From Paraburkholderia tuberum STM678 (lineage in GTDB: Bacteria; Pseudomonadota; Gammaproteobacteria; Burkholderiales; Burkholderiaceae): a DNA stretch of 57,091 bases. Positions 25,455 through 33,890 of the stretch are shown here, one piece after another. The stretch spans positions 29,606-86,696 of the forward strand of contig NZ_CADFGP010000036.1 in assembly GCF_902833905.1 (NCBI RefSeq). The letters run 5' to 3'. Positions within the stretch are counted from its first letter, which is position 1. Every line of letters begins with the position of its first letter. The position numbers were made by a program, and so were the translations under genes. Under the pieces are notes generated by a model, which had not been told where the DNA came from, made no database searches, and saw only the letters and a list, made by a program, of their open reading frames with translations.

Positions 25455-25783
25455 AATACTTCTCCGGGTTAGCAAATTTTGGCGATCGCGACGCGCTGCT
25501 CTGCGGCAACGTCGCGCGATGGCCGGCAATTTAAGGGAACGCTGAGTAAGGTCTGTGACACTGAAAAATTATTTTCACGGTGTCGTGTCGGCGCGACACT
25601 TTGCGTGTGCACCGGAGGCAGGTGTATCGGTGGCGGGGCGGGTCGGTCGACCCTGGAGCGAGGCTGGACGCGTGGCAGCGAATCGCCCGCCTGGCGGCGG
25701 GCGATCGGTTATTTCAGCTGGTGCGTGAAAATTCAGTTACATGGCCGGCCGCGACAGCAGCGACGGTCGCAGCGGCTCTGGGG
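25455..25783. other. Porin upstream region with imperfect inverted repeat
   Basis: No gene is seen. An inverted repeat at 25559-25586 (GACAC TGAAAA, 4-base centre, TTTTCA, two bases, GTGTC) lies 105 bp upstream of the porin start. It may be a regulator site or a hairpin in the leader. The rest is spacer up to the convergent end of the deacylase gene. Confidence 0.4.
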
Positions 25784-26899
25784 TCAGTTGCTCAGCAACG
25801 AGCCGCTGCGGAACGGCGTCTGGCCGGCGATGCGCGCGAATTCGAGGCCGGCCGTCGCGAAACGCGCCAGATGCCGCGCGTACAGCACGCCGGCCACGGT
25901 GTTTTTGATCGTGACGACGCGGTCCGTCAACGGATCGACGATGTCCGCGATTTGCTGGCCCACGTCCACCCACGTGCCGACCTCGCAGCGATAGACGAGC
26001 ACGCCGCTGATCGGCGCGACGAGCGGCTCGGCGCCCGCGAGCGGCGTCGCCGCGAATTCGAGCGCCGGCATCGGCGCCGGCTCGCCGTCGACCACGCCGC
26101 GCGAGGTCAGATACTCGATGATCGCCTGCGCGTCTTTTTCCGCGAGTTCGTACGACACATCGCGCTGGCCGCGCAGCTCGATCGTGACCGAGATGCCGCC
26201 GTTCGGGATCGGGAAGCGCTCGCCGAAACGGCCGCGCAGATCCGACCAGCAGAAGCTGTGGATTTCGTCGAACGGATTGCCGACCGAGTTCAGCGCGAGC
26301 AGCGACGCCTTCGCGTCCAGGTAGCGCGCGAGCGGCTCGACTTCGGGCCACAGGTCCGGATTGGTGTACAGGTGCATCGCGGCTTCCCAGTCGCAATGCA
26401 GATCGAGCACGACGTCGGCGTCGTACGAGAGCTTTTGCAGCGCGAGGCGTTGCGAGCCGAGTTCGGTGGTCGGCTGCTGCGCGTCGAGCGCTTCGCGCAT
26501 CGCCGTGCGGATGGCGGCGCGGTTCGCGTCGATGTCGCTGGTCAGACGCGATTCGATGAACGGCTGCACGAGTTCCGCGAGGTCGTAGAAGTTGCGGTTG
26601 AAGTTCTGCGCGCTGCCGGTTTCGAAGCGGCCGAGCATCTGGCCGAGCAGATGCTGATTAAGGCCGATCGGATTCGGCACCGGCACGACCACGACTTCGC
26701 CACGCAGCTTGCCCGCGGCTTCGAGCGCGGCCAGCTTGCGTCGCAGCGACCACGACACCAGCATCCCGGGCAGTTCGTCCGCATGCAGCGACGACTGGAT
26801 ATAGATTTTCTGGCCGCCGCCGGGACCGTAGTGGAAACTCGTCAGTTCACGGGCGGTGCCAAGCGACGGGGCAATCAGCGGATGGGTCTGGGTTTGCAT
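25784..26899 (-). CDS. Succinylglutamate desuccinylase/aspartoacylase-family (M14) enzyme
   Basis: This encodes 371 residues from the ATG at 26899. Zinc ligands of the family are His39 and Glu42 (SSLHADELPG) and the later His of VVLDLHCD. NFNRNFYD contains the conserved substrate-binding Arg, and the catalytic Glu lies in SVTIELRG. The C-terminal ~90 residues form a biotinyl/lipoyl-like beta domain (PISGVLVYRCEVGTWVDVGQ), as in many AstE-like proteins. Likely reaction: hydrolysis of an N-acyl amino acid. It lies downstream of an amino-acid binding protein gene on the same strand, but a terminator separates them, so joint expression is uncertain. Confidence 0.85.
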   Translation of the reverse strand: MQTQTHPLIAPSLGTARELTSFHYGPGGGQKIYIQSSLHADELPGMLVSWSLRRKLAALEAAGKLRGEVVVVPVPNPIGLNQHLLGQMLGRFETGSAQNFNRNFYDLAELVQPFIESRLTSDIDANRAAIRTAMREALDAQQPTTELGSQRLALQKLSYDADVVLDLHCDWEAAMHLYTNPDLWPEVEPLARYLDAKASLLALNSVGNPFDEIHSFCWSDLRGRFGERFPIPNGGISVTIELRGQRDVSYELAEKDAQAIIEYLTSRGVVDGEPAPMPALEFAATPLAGAEPLVAPISGVLVYRCEVGTWVDVGQQIADIVDPLTDRVVTIKNTVAGVLYARHLARFATAGLEFARIAGQTPFRSGSLLSN

Positions 26900-27095
26900 G
26901 GTTTTGGCTTCGCGGCCCGTTCGGAGCAGCCGCGCTAGGTGGTTGATTGCAAGGGGAAAGATGCGCGCCGGCAGCGCGCGTGGTCCGCATGCGCGGACTG
27001 CGGCAACCTGTCTCAGGGGAGCCGCGTCTCGCACGATCTTAGCCGATATGCCACACGATGTGGCTTGATGCGGCTAGATGTGGAGCCGCAAAACA

Positions 27096-27124
27096 AAACG
27101 GGCTCCGCGTCGCGGAGCCCGTTT
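27096..27124 (-). terminator. Rho-independent terminator after the amino-acid binding protein gene
   Basis: This is a 12-bp perfect stem, AAACGGGCTCCG / CGGAGCCCGTTT, with a 5-base loop. On the minus strand it is followed by TGTTTT. It lies 41 bp past the stop of the binding-protein gene and before the M14 gene. Confidence 0.88.
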
Positions 27125-27165
27125 CGGACAAGCTGCCGGCGCGCCGTGCGGCGCGCGTGGGCGAT

Positions 27166-27948
27166 TTAGCTGCCGTACACGTTGAAGTCGAAGTACTTCT
27201 TCTCGATCTTCTTGTAGGTGCCGTCCTTGATCATGTCGGCGATCGCCTTGTCGACCTTCACCTTCAGATCGGTGTCTTCCTTGCGCATGCCGATGCCGGC
27301 GCCATTGCCGAGGATCTTCGGATCGTCGAGGTCCTTGCCGACGAACGCGAAGCCCTTGCCGCGCGGCGTCTTCAGGAAGCCCTGGTCAGCCTGCACCGCG
27401 TCTTGCAGCGCTGCGTCCAGACGGCCCGAGATCAGGTCGGCGTAGACCTGGTCCTGGTTCTGATACGCCACGACTTTCGCGCCCGCCGGTTCCCAGTAGG
27501 TCTTCGCGTAGGTTTCCTGGATGGTGCCCTGTTCGACGCCCACCGTCTTGCCCTTCAGCGATTCAGCGGTCGGCAGGATGCCCGAGCCCTGCTTCGCGAC
27601 GAGGCGCGTCGGCGTATTGAACAGCTTCGACGAGAAAGCGATCTGTTCGGCGCGTTGCGGCGTCATCGACATCGACGACAGCACGCCGTCGAACTTCTTC
27701 GCCTTCAGTGCCGGGATCATGCCGTCGAAGTCGTTTTCCACCCACACGCACTTCGCACCGACGCGCTTGCAGATTTCGTTGCCGAGGTCGATATCGAAGC
27801 CAACGAGCTTGCCGTCCGCGCCTTTCGACTCGAACGGGGGATAGCTGGCATCAACACCAAAACGGATCGTCGACCAATCTTTAGCGTGTGCGCCAATCGA
27901 GACGGTGGCAAGCAGAGCAACCGTCAAAGCCGCTAGCAGTTTTTTCAC
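27166..27948 (-). CDS. Amino-acid ABC transporter periplasmic binding protein (HisJ/ArgT-like)
   Basis: This encodes 260 residues from a GTG at 27948, with GAGGAG eight bases upstream. The signal peptide is VKKLLAALTVALLATVSIGAHA, cut before KDWST. The mature protein has the family signatures IRFGVDASYPPFESK, GKLVGFDIDLGNEICKRVG, FDGMIPALKAKKFDGVLSSM and the late GAGIGMRKED. The Cys pair near residues 60-67 (CKRVGAKC) matches HisJ/LAO proteins, which bind His or Lys/Arg/Ornithine in the periplasm. No permease or ATPase gene is adjacent, which is unusual; a terminator follows directly. Confidence 0.9.
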   Translation of the reverse strand: MKKLLAALTVALLATVSIGAHAKDWSTIRFGVDASYPPFESKGADGKLVGFDIDLGNEICKRVGAKCVWVENDFDGMIPALKAKKFDGVLSSMSMTPQRAEQIAFSSKLFNTPTRLVAKQGSGILPTAESLKGKTVGVEQGTIQETYAKTYWEPAGAKVVAYQNQDQVYADLISGRLDAALQDAVQADQGFLKTPRGKGFAFVGKDLDDPKILGNGAGIGMRKEDTDLKVKVDKAIADMIKDGTYKKIEKKYFDFNVYGS

Positions 27949-28807
27949 TGTTTTTACTCCTCGGTGTAGTTCAATTACGCCCTCGGCGGTTGTGCCGCCT
28001 TGGGACGCCCGGCGCGTCTCGCAAACGGGCTTCTGGTCAGGATGCAAGCCGGGGGTGGCCTGCAACGCGCGCCAAGCTTATCAGTTCAAAAATATTGGGA
28101 AGCTAGTAAAACACCGGATGGCGCGGGAGGAGGCCCTCTAGAGCAACGCTTGCGCCCCAGCCGGTGTGACCGGATCGTACACCGTTGGTAGGGTTTGCGT
28201 AACGCGGATGCAATGCACGAGCGGTAATACGAAGGGCCGGCGAGCGTAATCGACTGGGATTTACGCCGGTTTTCTCGCGAGTTCGCCGAAAACCGGTTTG
28301 AAACGCGAGTTTGAAACGTGGACGGATCGTTAAAGCTCGCGGCTGAATTTGCCGTTAATTAAGAACGGCCTCGAGGCTATTGCCTTGCACGTTATTACCA
28401 ACACCGATATTTTTGCCCGGCCGTTTCGAACCGGTGCAAAAACAAAGGCTTTGGCGCTATCATCGATGCTCCCTGCGTTGGACGCCGGCCGCCCGCGCAG
28501 GCGGGGATCGCTCGGGCGCAGGTCGTCGGACCGCCGTCAAGATTCAAATTCCGCGCGTTTGCGCTCGCTCACATGGCCTTTCTGCTCAACGGTGTTATGC
28601 ATGCACACGATGTTGTTCACGGCGGATCGAACAGGCCGTTGTAAACAGACTTTCAAGCGACGAATCGCGAGCACCGGCGTGCGGGCTCGCGCGGCATTAT
28701 TGCAGCGCCGGATTTTTGACGGTTTTTTGTCGAGCGTTACATCGGGATTTTCATCGATTGGCTCATCCGGATTTGCGTGCGACGTTTTTTCCGGGGTTTT
28801 GCCCCGC
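27949..28807. other. Long gap before the PotD-like gene
   Basis: The first part holds the promoter of the binding-protein gene (minus strand). From 28349 to 28807 a plus-strand frame is open and continuous with the PotD-like gene, but its translation (Arg/Ser-rich) has no recognisable character, so it is more likely 5' untranslated sequence. No RNA gene was recognised. Confidence 0.45.
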
Positions 28808-29842
28808 GTGTCGCGCGTTCTGATAGGCGCATTGCTGTGCGCGGGTTTCGGCGCGGCGACGCCCGCAGCGGCCGCCGAGAAAGTGCTGCACGTTCTCGCA
28901 TGGCCCGGCTATGCGGACCCGGACGTCGTGAAGGCGTTCGAAGCGCGCTACGGCGCGAAGGTCGAGGTCACGCTCGTCGATTCCGATGAGGCGCTGTGGG
29001 CGCAGATGCACAGCAAGGGCGCGCCGCCGTTCGACGTACTCGCCGCCAACACCGCCGAAATCCGCCGCTATACGCAGGCGAATCTGCTCGCGCCGCTCGA
29101 TCTCGCGAGTCTGCCGAATACGAAGAAGCAGTTGCCGCGTTTCCAGGCGCTCGGCTCGATCGACGGCCTGACCTCGGCGGGCAAGGTATACGCGATTCCG
29201 TTCACGTATTCGTCGATGGGACTCATCTACGATCGCAAGCAGATTCCGGTTGCGCCGCATTCGATGCTCGAACTGTGGAACCCGCGCTATCGTGGCAAGG
29301 TGCTCGACTTCAATAGCGCGCAGCACAACTTCTCGTTCACCGCGCTTGCGCTCGGCTATCCGCATCCGTTTCAACTCGACCCCGCGCAGATGCGCACGAT
29401 CGCGCACAAGCTCGTCGATCTGCGCCGCAACCTGCTGACCTACTACACGCTGCCCGAAGAGGCGACCGCATTCTTCATCCAGCACAAGGTCGCGTTGATG
29501 TTCGGCAACTACGGCACGCAGCAGGTGCAGTTGCTGCGGCGCGCGGGCGCCGACGTCGGCTACGTGATTCCGGACGAAGGCGCGCTCGCGTGGCTCGATT
29601 GCTGGTCGATGACGCGCGCGGCGAGCGACCAGCCGCTTGCGCTCGCATGGATCAACTACATGCTCGAGCCGAGCGTGAGCGCGTTGCTGACACAGCGCCA
29701 GGGGCTCGCGAACACGCTGACCGAGCCGGCCGAAGGCAGCGCCAACGCGCACATCGTCTGGATCAGTCCGGTGGAAGATATCGAGCGCCGCGAGCAACTG
29801 TGGACGCGCATCGTGTCGGGCGACCGTTCGGAGCGCTTCTGA
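28808..29842 (+). CDS. PotD/PotF-like periplasmic substrate-binding protein
   Basis: This encodes 344 residues from a GTG at 28808; the start is uncertain because no strong ribosome site exists and the frame is open for 150 codons upstream. The signal peptide is RVLIGALLCAGFGAATPAAAA, then EKVLHVLAWPGYADPDVVKA. Family features are PPFDVLAANTAEIRRY, AIPFTYSSMGLIYDR and PDEGALAWLDCWSM, whose Trp-x-Asp matches the polyamine-gripping Trp/Asp pair of PotD. No ABC permease or ATPase lies nearby. Instead the stop overlaps the start of a Cache-HAMP-GGDEF gene (TGATG), so the protein is more likely a ligand sensor than a transport component. Confidence 0.82.
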   Translation: MSRVLIGALLCAGFGAATPAAAAEKVLHVLAWPGYADPDVVKAFEARYGAKVEVTLVDSDEALWAQMHSKGAPPFDVLAANTAEIRRYTQANLLAPLDLASLPNTKKQLPRFQALGSIDGLTSAGKVYAIPFTYSSMGLIYDRKQIPVAPHSMLELWNPRYRGKVLDFNSAQHNFSFTALALGYPHPFQLDPAQMRTIAHKLVDLRRNLLTYYTLPEEATAFFIQHKVALMFGNYGTQQVQLLRRAGADVGYVIPDEGALAWLDCWSMTRAASDQPLALAWINYMLEPSVSALLTQRQGLANTLTEPAEGSANAHIVWISPVEDIERREQLWTRIVSGDRSERF

Positions 29843-31680
29843 TGCTGCATCGCGGCCTGACCTTCAAGCTATCCGTGCTGCTCGCGTGCATCGGCGTGCT
29901 GGCGTCGGGCGCGACCGGCTATTACGCGTATCGCGCGAATCGCACGATGCTGGTCAACGAAGCGGAGCACAGCCTGCAGACGTCGACGGAGCTGCTCGGC
30001 CAGCGCATCGCGGTATCGATCGACGACGTCGCGGCGGACGCGCTCGTGCTCGCGACGATGCCGTCGTCGGTGAGCGTCGCGCAGACCGACGACGGTATCG
30101 GCCCGAACCTCGGCCGCGAGCGGCTCGCGCAGGTGTATTCGAGCTTCATGCTGCACCACCCGGAGTATCTGCAGGTGCGGCTGATCACGCGGCAGCATCA
30201 CGGTCTCGAACTGATCCGTTTCGATCGCGACAGCGATGGCCTCGTGCGTGTAGAGGGTGACGATTTGCAGGAAAAAGCTCAGTTTCCCTACGTATTCGAA
30301 ACGCTCGCGTTTTCGCCGGGCCGCATCTACACGTCGCCGATTTCGGTCAATCACGAATCCGGCACGCATGCGGCGCAAGGCAAGCCGACGCTGCGTCTCG
30401 GCACGCCGATCGCGGATGCGCGCGGCACGGTGGTCGGCGTCGTCGTAATCGATGTCGATCTGGCCGGCATGCTGCGGCGTTTACAGAGCGATCTGCCGAG
30501 CGACTATCAGGTCTATCTGGCGAACGAGTGGGGCGACTTCCTGATCCATCCCGACGCGTCGAAAACCTTCGGTTTCGACCGCGGCCGGCGCGTGCTGATG
30601 CAGGACAGCTTCCCGGCCACGAAGCAGCTGTTCGAGCAACGCCAAAGCGAGGTGCTCATCAACGGTCTCGCCAGACCCGGCGAGGCGGCCGGCCGTGTGC
30701 TCGCGTTCGTGCGGCGGCCGTTCGGCGGTTCCGAGGGCAACCGCTTCATCGTGCTCGGTCTCGCGAAGCCGCTCGAGGACGTGCTGACCGGCGCCAATCA
30801 GCTCGGCACGCGGATCATTCGCATGGTGCTGGTGTTCAGCGCATTGTCGGTACTGCTGGCGATCCTGTTCGCGCGAGCGCTGACCAAACCGCTGCATCTG
30901 CTCGCGTATGCGGCGACGCACCTGTTCGCCGACCACGCGATGCACACCTTGCCGCTCAAACGCACCGACGAAATCGGCGTGCTCGCGCGCTGCTTCGAGC
31001 GTTTGCGTTGCGAAATCCGCGCGCAGATGGATACGCTGCACAGCAAGCAGAGCGAGCTCGTGCATCTGGCCTCGCACGACGTGCTGACCGGCTTGCCGAA
31101 CCGCATGCTGTTCATGCAGAAGCTCGAGAACGCGATCGAGGAGGCAAGCTTCCGCCGCGAAGGCCTCGCCGTGCTGTTCGTCGACCTCGACCGCTTCAAG
31201 CAGATCAACGATCAGTTCGGTCACTCGGTCGGCGACAAGGTGCTGGTAGCGGTCGCACGCCGTCTGAAGGACGTGCTGTATGCCGGGGACGTGGTCGCGC
31301 GGCTCGGCGGCGACGAATTCATCGTGCTGATCGAAGGGCAGCGCGCGGCCGAGGTCACGCCAGAAATCGCCGAGCGCATCATGGACGCGCTGAACGAAAC
31401 GCTGACCGTCGACGGCAATAGCATGACGGTCGGCGCGAGCATCGGCATCAGCGAGTTCCCGCACGACAGCGGCAATGCCGAGGAACTGCTGCTGAACGCC
31501 GATGCCGCGATGTATGCGGCGAAATCGGGGGGCCGTTGCGCGTATCTGCGCTATCAGGATCTGCTCGCCATGCGGCTCGACGAACAGGCTGGGCAGGCGA
31601 GGGCTGCCCAGTCCCAGCTCGCCCAGGCGCACGCCGCGCGCGATGCGACCGAGGGGCGCGAGGCGGAGCCCACCGCGTGA
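29842..31680 (+). CDS. Membrane diguanylate cyclase: Cache, HAMP, GGDEF
   Basis: This encodes 612 residues; the ATG overlaps the previous stop. Layout: TM1 (~9-27, LKLSVLLACIGVLASGATGYY region), a periplasmic Cache-type domain (~30-325), TM2 (~335-355, VLVFSALSVLLAILFA), a HAMP linker with RTDEIGVLARCFERLR, and a GGDEF domain (~395-580). The catalytic loop is intact (ARLGGDEFIVLIEG) and DVLTGLPNR and LFVDLDRFKQIND are present. The product-inhibition site RxxD is missing (YAGD instead). It makes cyclic di-GMP from GTP. Coupling to a PotD-like gene suggests control by a periplasmic binding protein, as for MbaA with NspS. No EAL domain is present. Confidence 0.9.
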   Translation: MLHRGLTFKLSVLLACIGVLASGATGYYAYRANRTMLVNEAEHSLQTSTELLGQRIAVSIDDVAADALVLATMPSSVSVAQTDDGIGPNLGRERLAQVYSSFMLHHPEYLQVRLITRQHHGLELIRFDRDSDGLVRVEGDDLQEKAQFPYVFETLAFSPGRIYTSPISVNHESGTHAAQGKPTLRLGTPIADARGTVVGVVVIDVDLAGMLRRLQSDLPSDYQVYLANEWGDFLIHPDASKTFGFDRGRRVLMQDSFPATKQLFEQRQSEVLINGLARPGEAAGRVLAFVRRPFGGSEGNRFIVLGLAKPLEDVLTGANQLGTRIIRMVLVFSALSVLLAILFARALTKPLHLLAYAATHLFADHAMHTLPLKRTDEIGVLARCFERLRCEIRAQMDTLHSKQSELVHLASHDVLTGLPNRMLFMQKLENAIEEASFRREGLAVLFVDLDRFKQINDQFGHSVGDKVLVAVARRLKDVLYAGDVVARLGGDEFIVLIEGQRAAEVTPEIAERIMDALNETLTVDGNSMTVGASIGISEFPHDSGNAEELLLNADAAMYAAKSGGRCAYLRYQDLLAMRLDEQAGQARAAQSQLAQAHAARDATEGREAEPTA

Positions 31681-31696
31681 CGCGGTTTTACCCGCG

Positions 31697-31909
31697 CCGC
31701 TGAGGGTTTTCGAGGTGTCGCCGCTCGATCTGCTGATTCGTCAGCACGCGAAAATTCTGGCGGGACTGCGCGCGCACGACCCGAGCGCCGCAGAAGACGC
31801 GATGCGCCACCATCTGCGCGAAATCCTCGTGTCGCTCGGCCTCATCGGCGAGCGCAATCCCGCGTGGTTCGAGGCCGACGAGCCGGAGCGTATGCCGTTG
31901 TCGACCTGA
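31697..31909 (+). pseudogene. C-terminal remnant of a GntR/FCD regulator
   Basis: The frame reads VSPLDLLIRQHAKILAGLRA then AAEDAMRHHLREILVSL, the last helices of an FCD ligand-binding domain, including the metal-ligand-type His of RHHL. There is no helix-turn-helix, start codon context or N-terminal domain; about 70 of ~230 residues survive. It sits between the GGDEF gene and phnM and is the scar of a deletion. Confidence 0.7.
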
Positions 31910-31935
31910 GACGCAGGCGCGCTCAACCAGCCCAC

Positions 31936-33069
31936 TCAAACGATCCGCACCCCTGCGCGATAAGTCGCGCGCGGCACCGGCAGCTTGTCGAGCATCGTCA
32001 CGCGCACGAAATCCGCGCGCAGGCCGGGCTCGATCGCGCCGCGGTCCGTGAGACCGGCGGTGCGCGCCGGCTCGGCAGAGACCGTTGCCATCGCGCGCGG
32101 CAGCGACCAGCCCGCTTTTTCGACGAGATCGAACACCGCGGTCAGCAAGCTCGACGGCACGTAATCCGACGACAGGATGTCGAGCAGGTCCGCGCGCGCG
32201 AGTTCGAGCGCCGACACGTTGCCCGAATGCGAGCCACCGCGCACGATGTTCGGCGCGCCCATGATCGTCGCGATGCCATGCTCGCGCGCGGCTTGCGCGG
32301 CGATCCGCGTGGTCGGGAATTCGGCGAGCACGATGCCCTCGGCCTTCGCCTGTTCGACGTGCTCGATCAGCGTGTCGTCGTGGCTCGCGACCGGAATGCC
32401 GAGCCGCCGGCAACGCGCGACGATCTCGCGGCGGTGCTCGTCCGCGTAACGCTCCTGTTCGACCGCGAGTTCGGCGAGCGTGCTCGCGACACGCTCGTCG
32501 CTCATCTTGCCGTTGCGTTCCTGGAAGCGGCGCCATTGCTCCCGGTCGTGCCATTGGCGCTGGCCCGGCGTATGGTCCATCACCGACGCGAGCCGCAGCA
32601 GCGGATGCGCGCACAGCGAATCGAATACCTCGAGCACGTCGGCGGTCGCGATCTCGCAGCGCAGATGCAGAAAGTGCTCGGCGCGCAGTAGTCGACGCGT
32701 GGACAGCCGCAGCAGCGAACCGGCGCATTGCGTTTGCACGTCGCGGTTACGCAGCCCAACGCTCGAGCGCGAGCCGATGGCGAGCGCGTCGAATACCGTC
32801 GTGATGCCGGCTGCGGCGACCTGCGCGTCGTGAATCACGAAGGCCGCGTCGGTATTCCATTCGACGCCGGGACGCGGCACGAGGTGCTTCTCGAGGTTGT
32901 CCGTATGCAGTTCGATCAGACCGGGCAGCAGATAATCGCCGTCCCAGTCTTCGGCGTCGCGCGCCAAACCCGCGCCGCGTTCGACGTCGCGAATCACGCC
33001 GTCTTCCACGCGCACGGTGCCAATGAATTCTTCGTCTCGCGTCACGATGCGAGTGTTGCTGATCAACAT
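31936..33069 (-). CDS. phnM: Alpha-D-ribose 1-methylphosphonate 5-triphosphate diphosphatase
   Basis: This encodes 377 residues; GGAG lies seven bases before the ATG. PhnM is an amidohydrolase-superfamily enzyme that removes pyrophosphate from the ribosyl-alkylphosphonate triphosphate made by PhnGHL, giving the substrate of the C-P lyase. Metal-binding motifs are LPGLIELHTDNLEKHLVPRP (HxD type), a later VASHDDTL, and AEPARTAGLTDRGAIEPG at the C-terminal end. It is the last gene of the minus-strand phn run, 36 bp after phnL, in normal length and without frameshifts. Confidence 0.95.
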   Translation of the reverse strand: MLISNTRIVTRDEEFIGTVRVEDGVIRDVERGAGLARDAEDWDGDYLLPGLIELHTDNLEKHLVPRPGVEWNTDAAFVIHDAQVAAAGITTVFDALAIGSRSSVGLRNRDVQTQCAGSLLRLSTRRLLRAEHFLHLRCEIATADVLEVFDSLCAHPLLRLASVMDHTPGQRQWHDREQWRRFQERNGKMSDERVASTLAELAVEQERYADEHRREIVARCRRLGIPVASHDDTLIEHVEQAKAEGIVLAEFPTTRIAAQAAREHGIATIMGAPNIVRGGSHSGNVSALELARADLLDILSSDYVPSSLLTAVFDLVEKAGWSLPRAMATVSAEPARTAGLTDRGAIEPGLRADFVRVTMLDKLPVPRATYRAGVRIV

Positions 33070-33105
33070 CGACTTGCTCCGTAGTCAGTCGGGACTGGTG
33101 TCAAT

Positions 33106-33882
33106 TTAGTGCCGCAGCGGCGGCCGCAGTTCCAGGCGGCGCGTCGCGACCTTGTTGCGGGTCTCTTCGTCGTGAAAGATACCAACGATCGCCGCGCCGC
33201 GCTCGCGCGCCTCGACGATCAGATCGGCCACAACGTCGCGGTTTTCCGCATCGAGCGAAGCGGTCGGTTCGTCGAGCAGCAACAGCGGATGTTCGGCGAT
33301 CAAACCTCGCGCGATGTTCACGCGTTGCTGCTCGCCGCCCGAAAACGTCGCGGGCGCGAGGGACCACAAACGCTCGGGCACGTTGAGCCGCGCCAGCAAT
33401 TCAGCGGCGCGCGCGCTGGCTTCAGGTTCGGCGACGCCGTCCAAGACCAGCGGCTCGGCGACGAGCGCAAGCGTCGGCACGCGCGGGATCACGCGCAAAA
33501 ACTGGCTCACATAGCCGACCACGCGACGGCGCAGCCGCAGTATGTCACGCGGTTCGGCACGGGTGATTGCAATGGGCCGGCCGTGATCGCTGGTGTCGCG
33601 AATCGCGATCGAGCCGGTGCTCGCGAGATAGTTGCCGTACAGACAGCGCAGCAGCGTGCTCTTGCCCGCACCCGACGGCCCGACCAGCACCACGCATTCA
33701 CCGCGCTCGACCTCGAGCGACACGTTCGCGAGCGCGTCGATCCGCACCCCGCCCTGGCCGTGCAGCGTGAAAGTCTTGCCGATGCCGACGGCGCGCAGCA
33801 TCAGCGCCGCGTTGTCGGCGAAAGCGCGCTCGCCGTGGCGTGCATCGCTGCGTGCGTCAATGACTACCTCAGTGGATTGCAT
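33106..33882 (-). CDS. phnL: C-P lyase system ABC-type protein PhnL
   Basis: This encodes 258 residues from the ATG at 33882 (MQSTEVV), with GAGG upstream; the frame is open further but overlaps phnK. Walker A is GPSGAGKST, the signature is FSGGEQQRVNIARGL and Walker B is LLLLDEPTASLD, followed by the switch His in GIFHDEE. PhnL is needed with PhnG, PhnH and PhnI to attach the phosphonate to ATP in place of adenine; despite its ABC fold there is no permease. It starts 8 bp after phnK. Confidence 0.95.
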   Translation of the reverse strand: MQSTEVVIDARSDARHGERAFADNAALMLRAVGIGKTFTLHGQGGVRIDALANVSLEVERGECVVLVGPSGAGKSTLLRCLYGNYLASTGSIAIRDTSDHGRPIAITRAEPRDILRLRRRVVGYVSQFLRVIPRVPTLALVAEPLVLDGVAEPEASARAAELLARLNVPERLWSLAPATFSGGEQQRVNIARGLIAEHPLLLLDEPTASLDAENRDVVADLIVEARERGAAIVGIFHDEETRNKVATRRLELRPPLRH

Positions 33883-33890
33883 CGTGAGCC

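Noticed and set aside
24285..25472. A 395-codon open frame opposite the porin gene
   Set aside because: It is an Arg/Ala/Val-rich antisense shadow; the porin on the other strand has a signal peptide, family strands, a ribosome site and a terminator.
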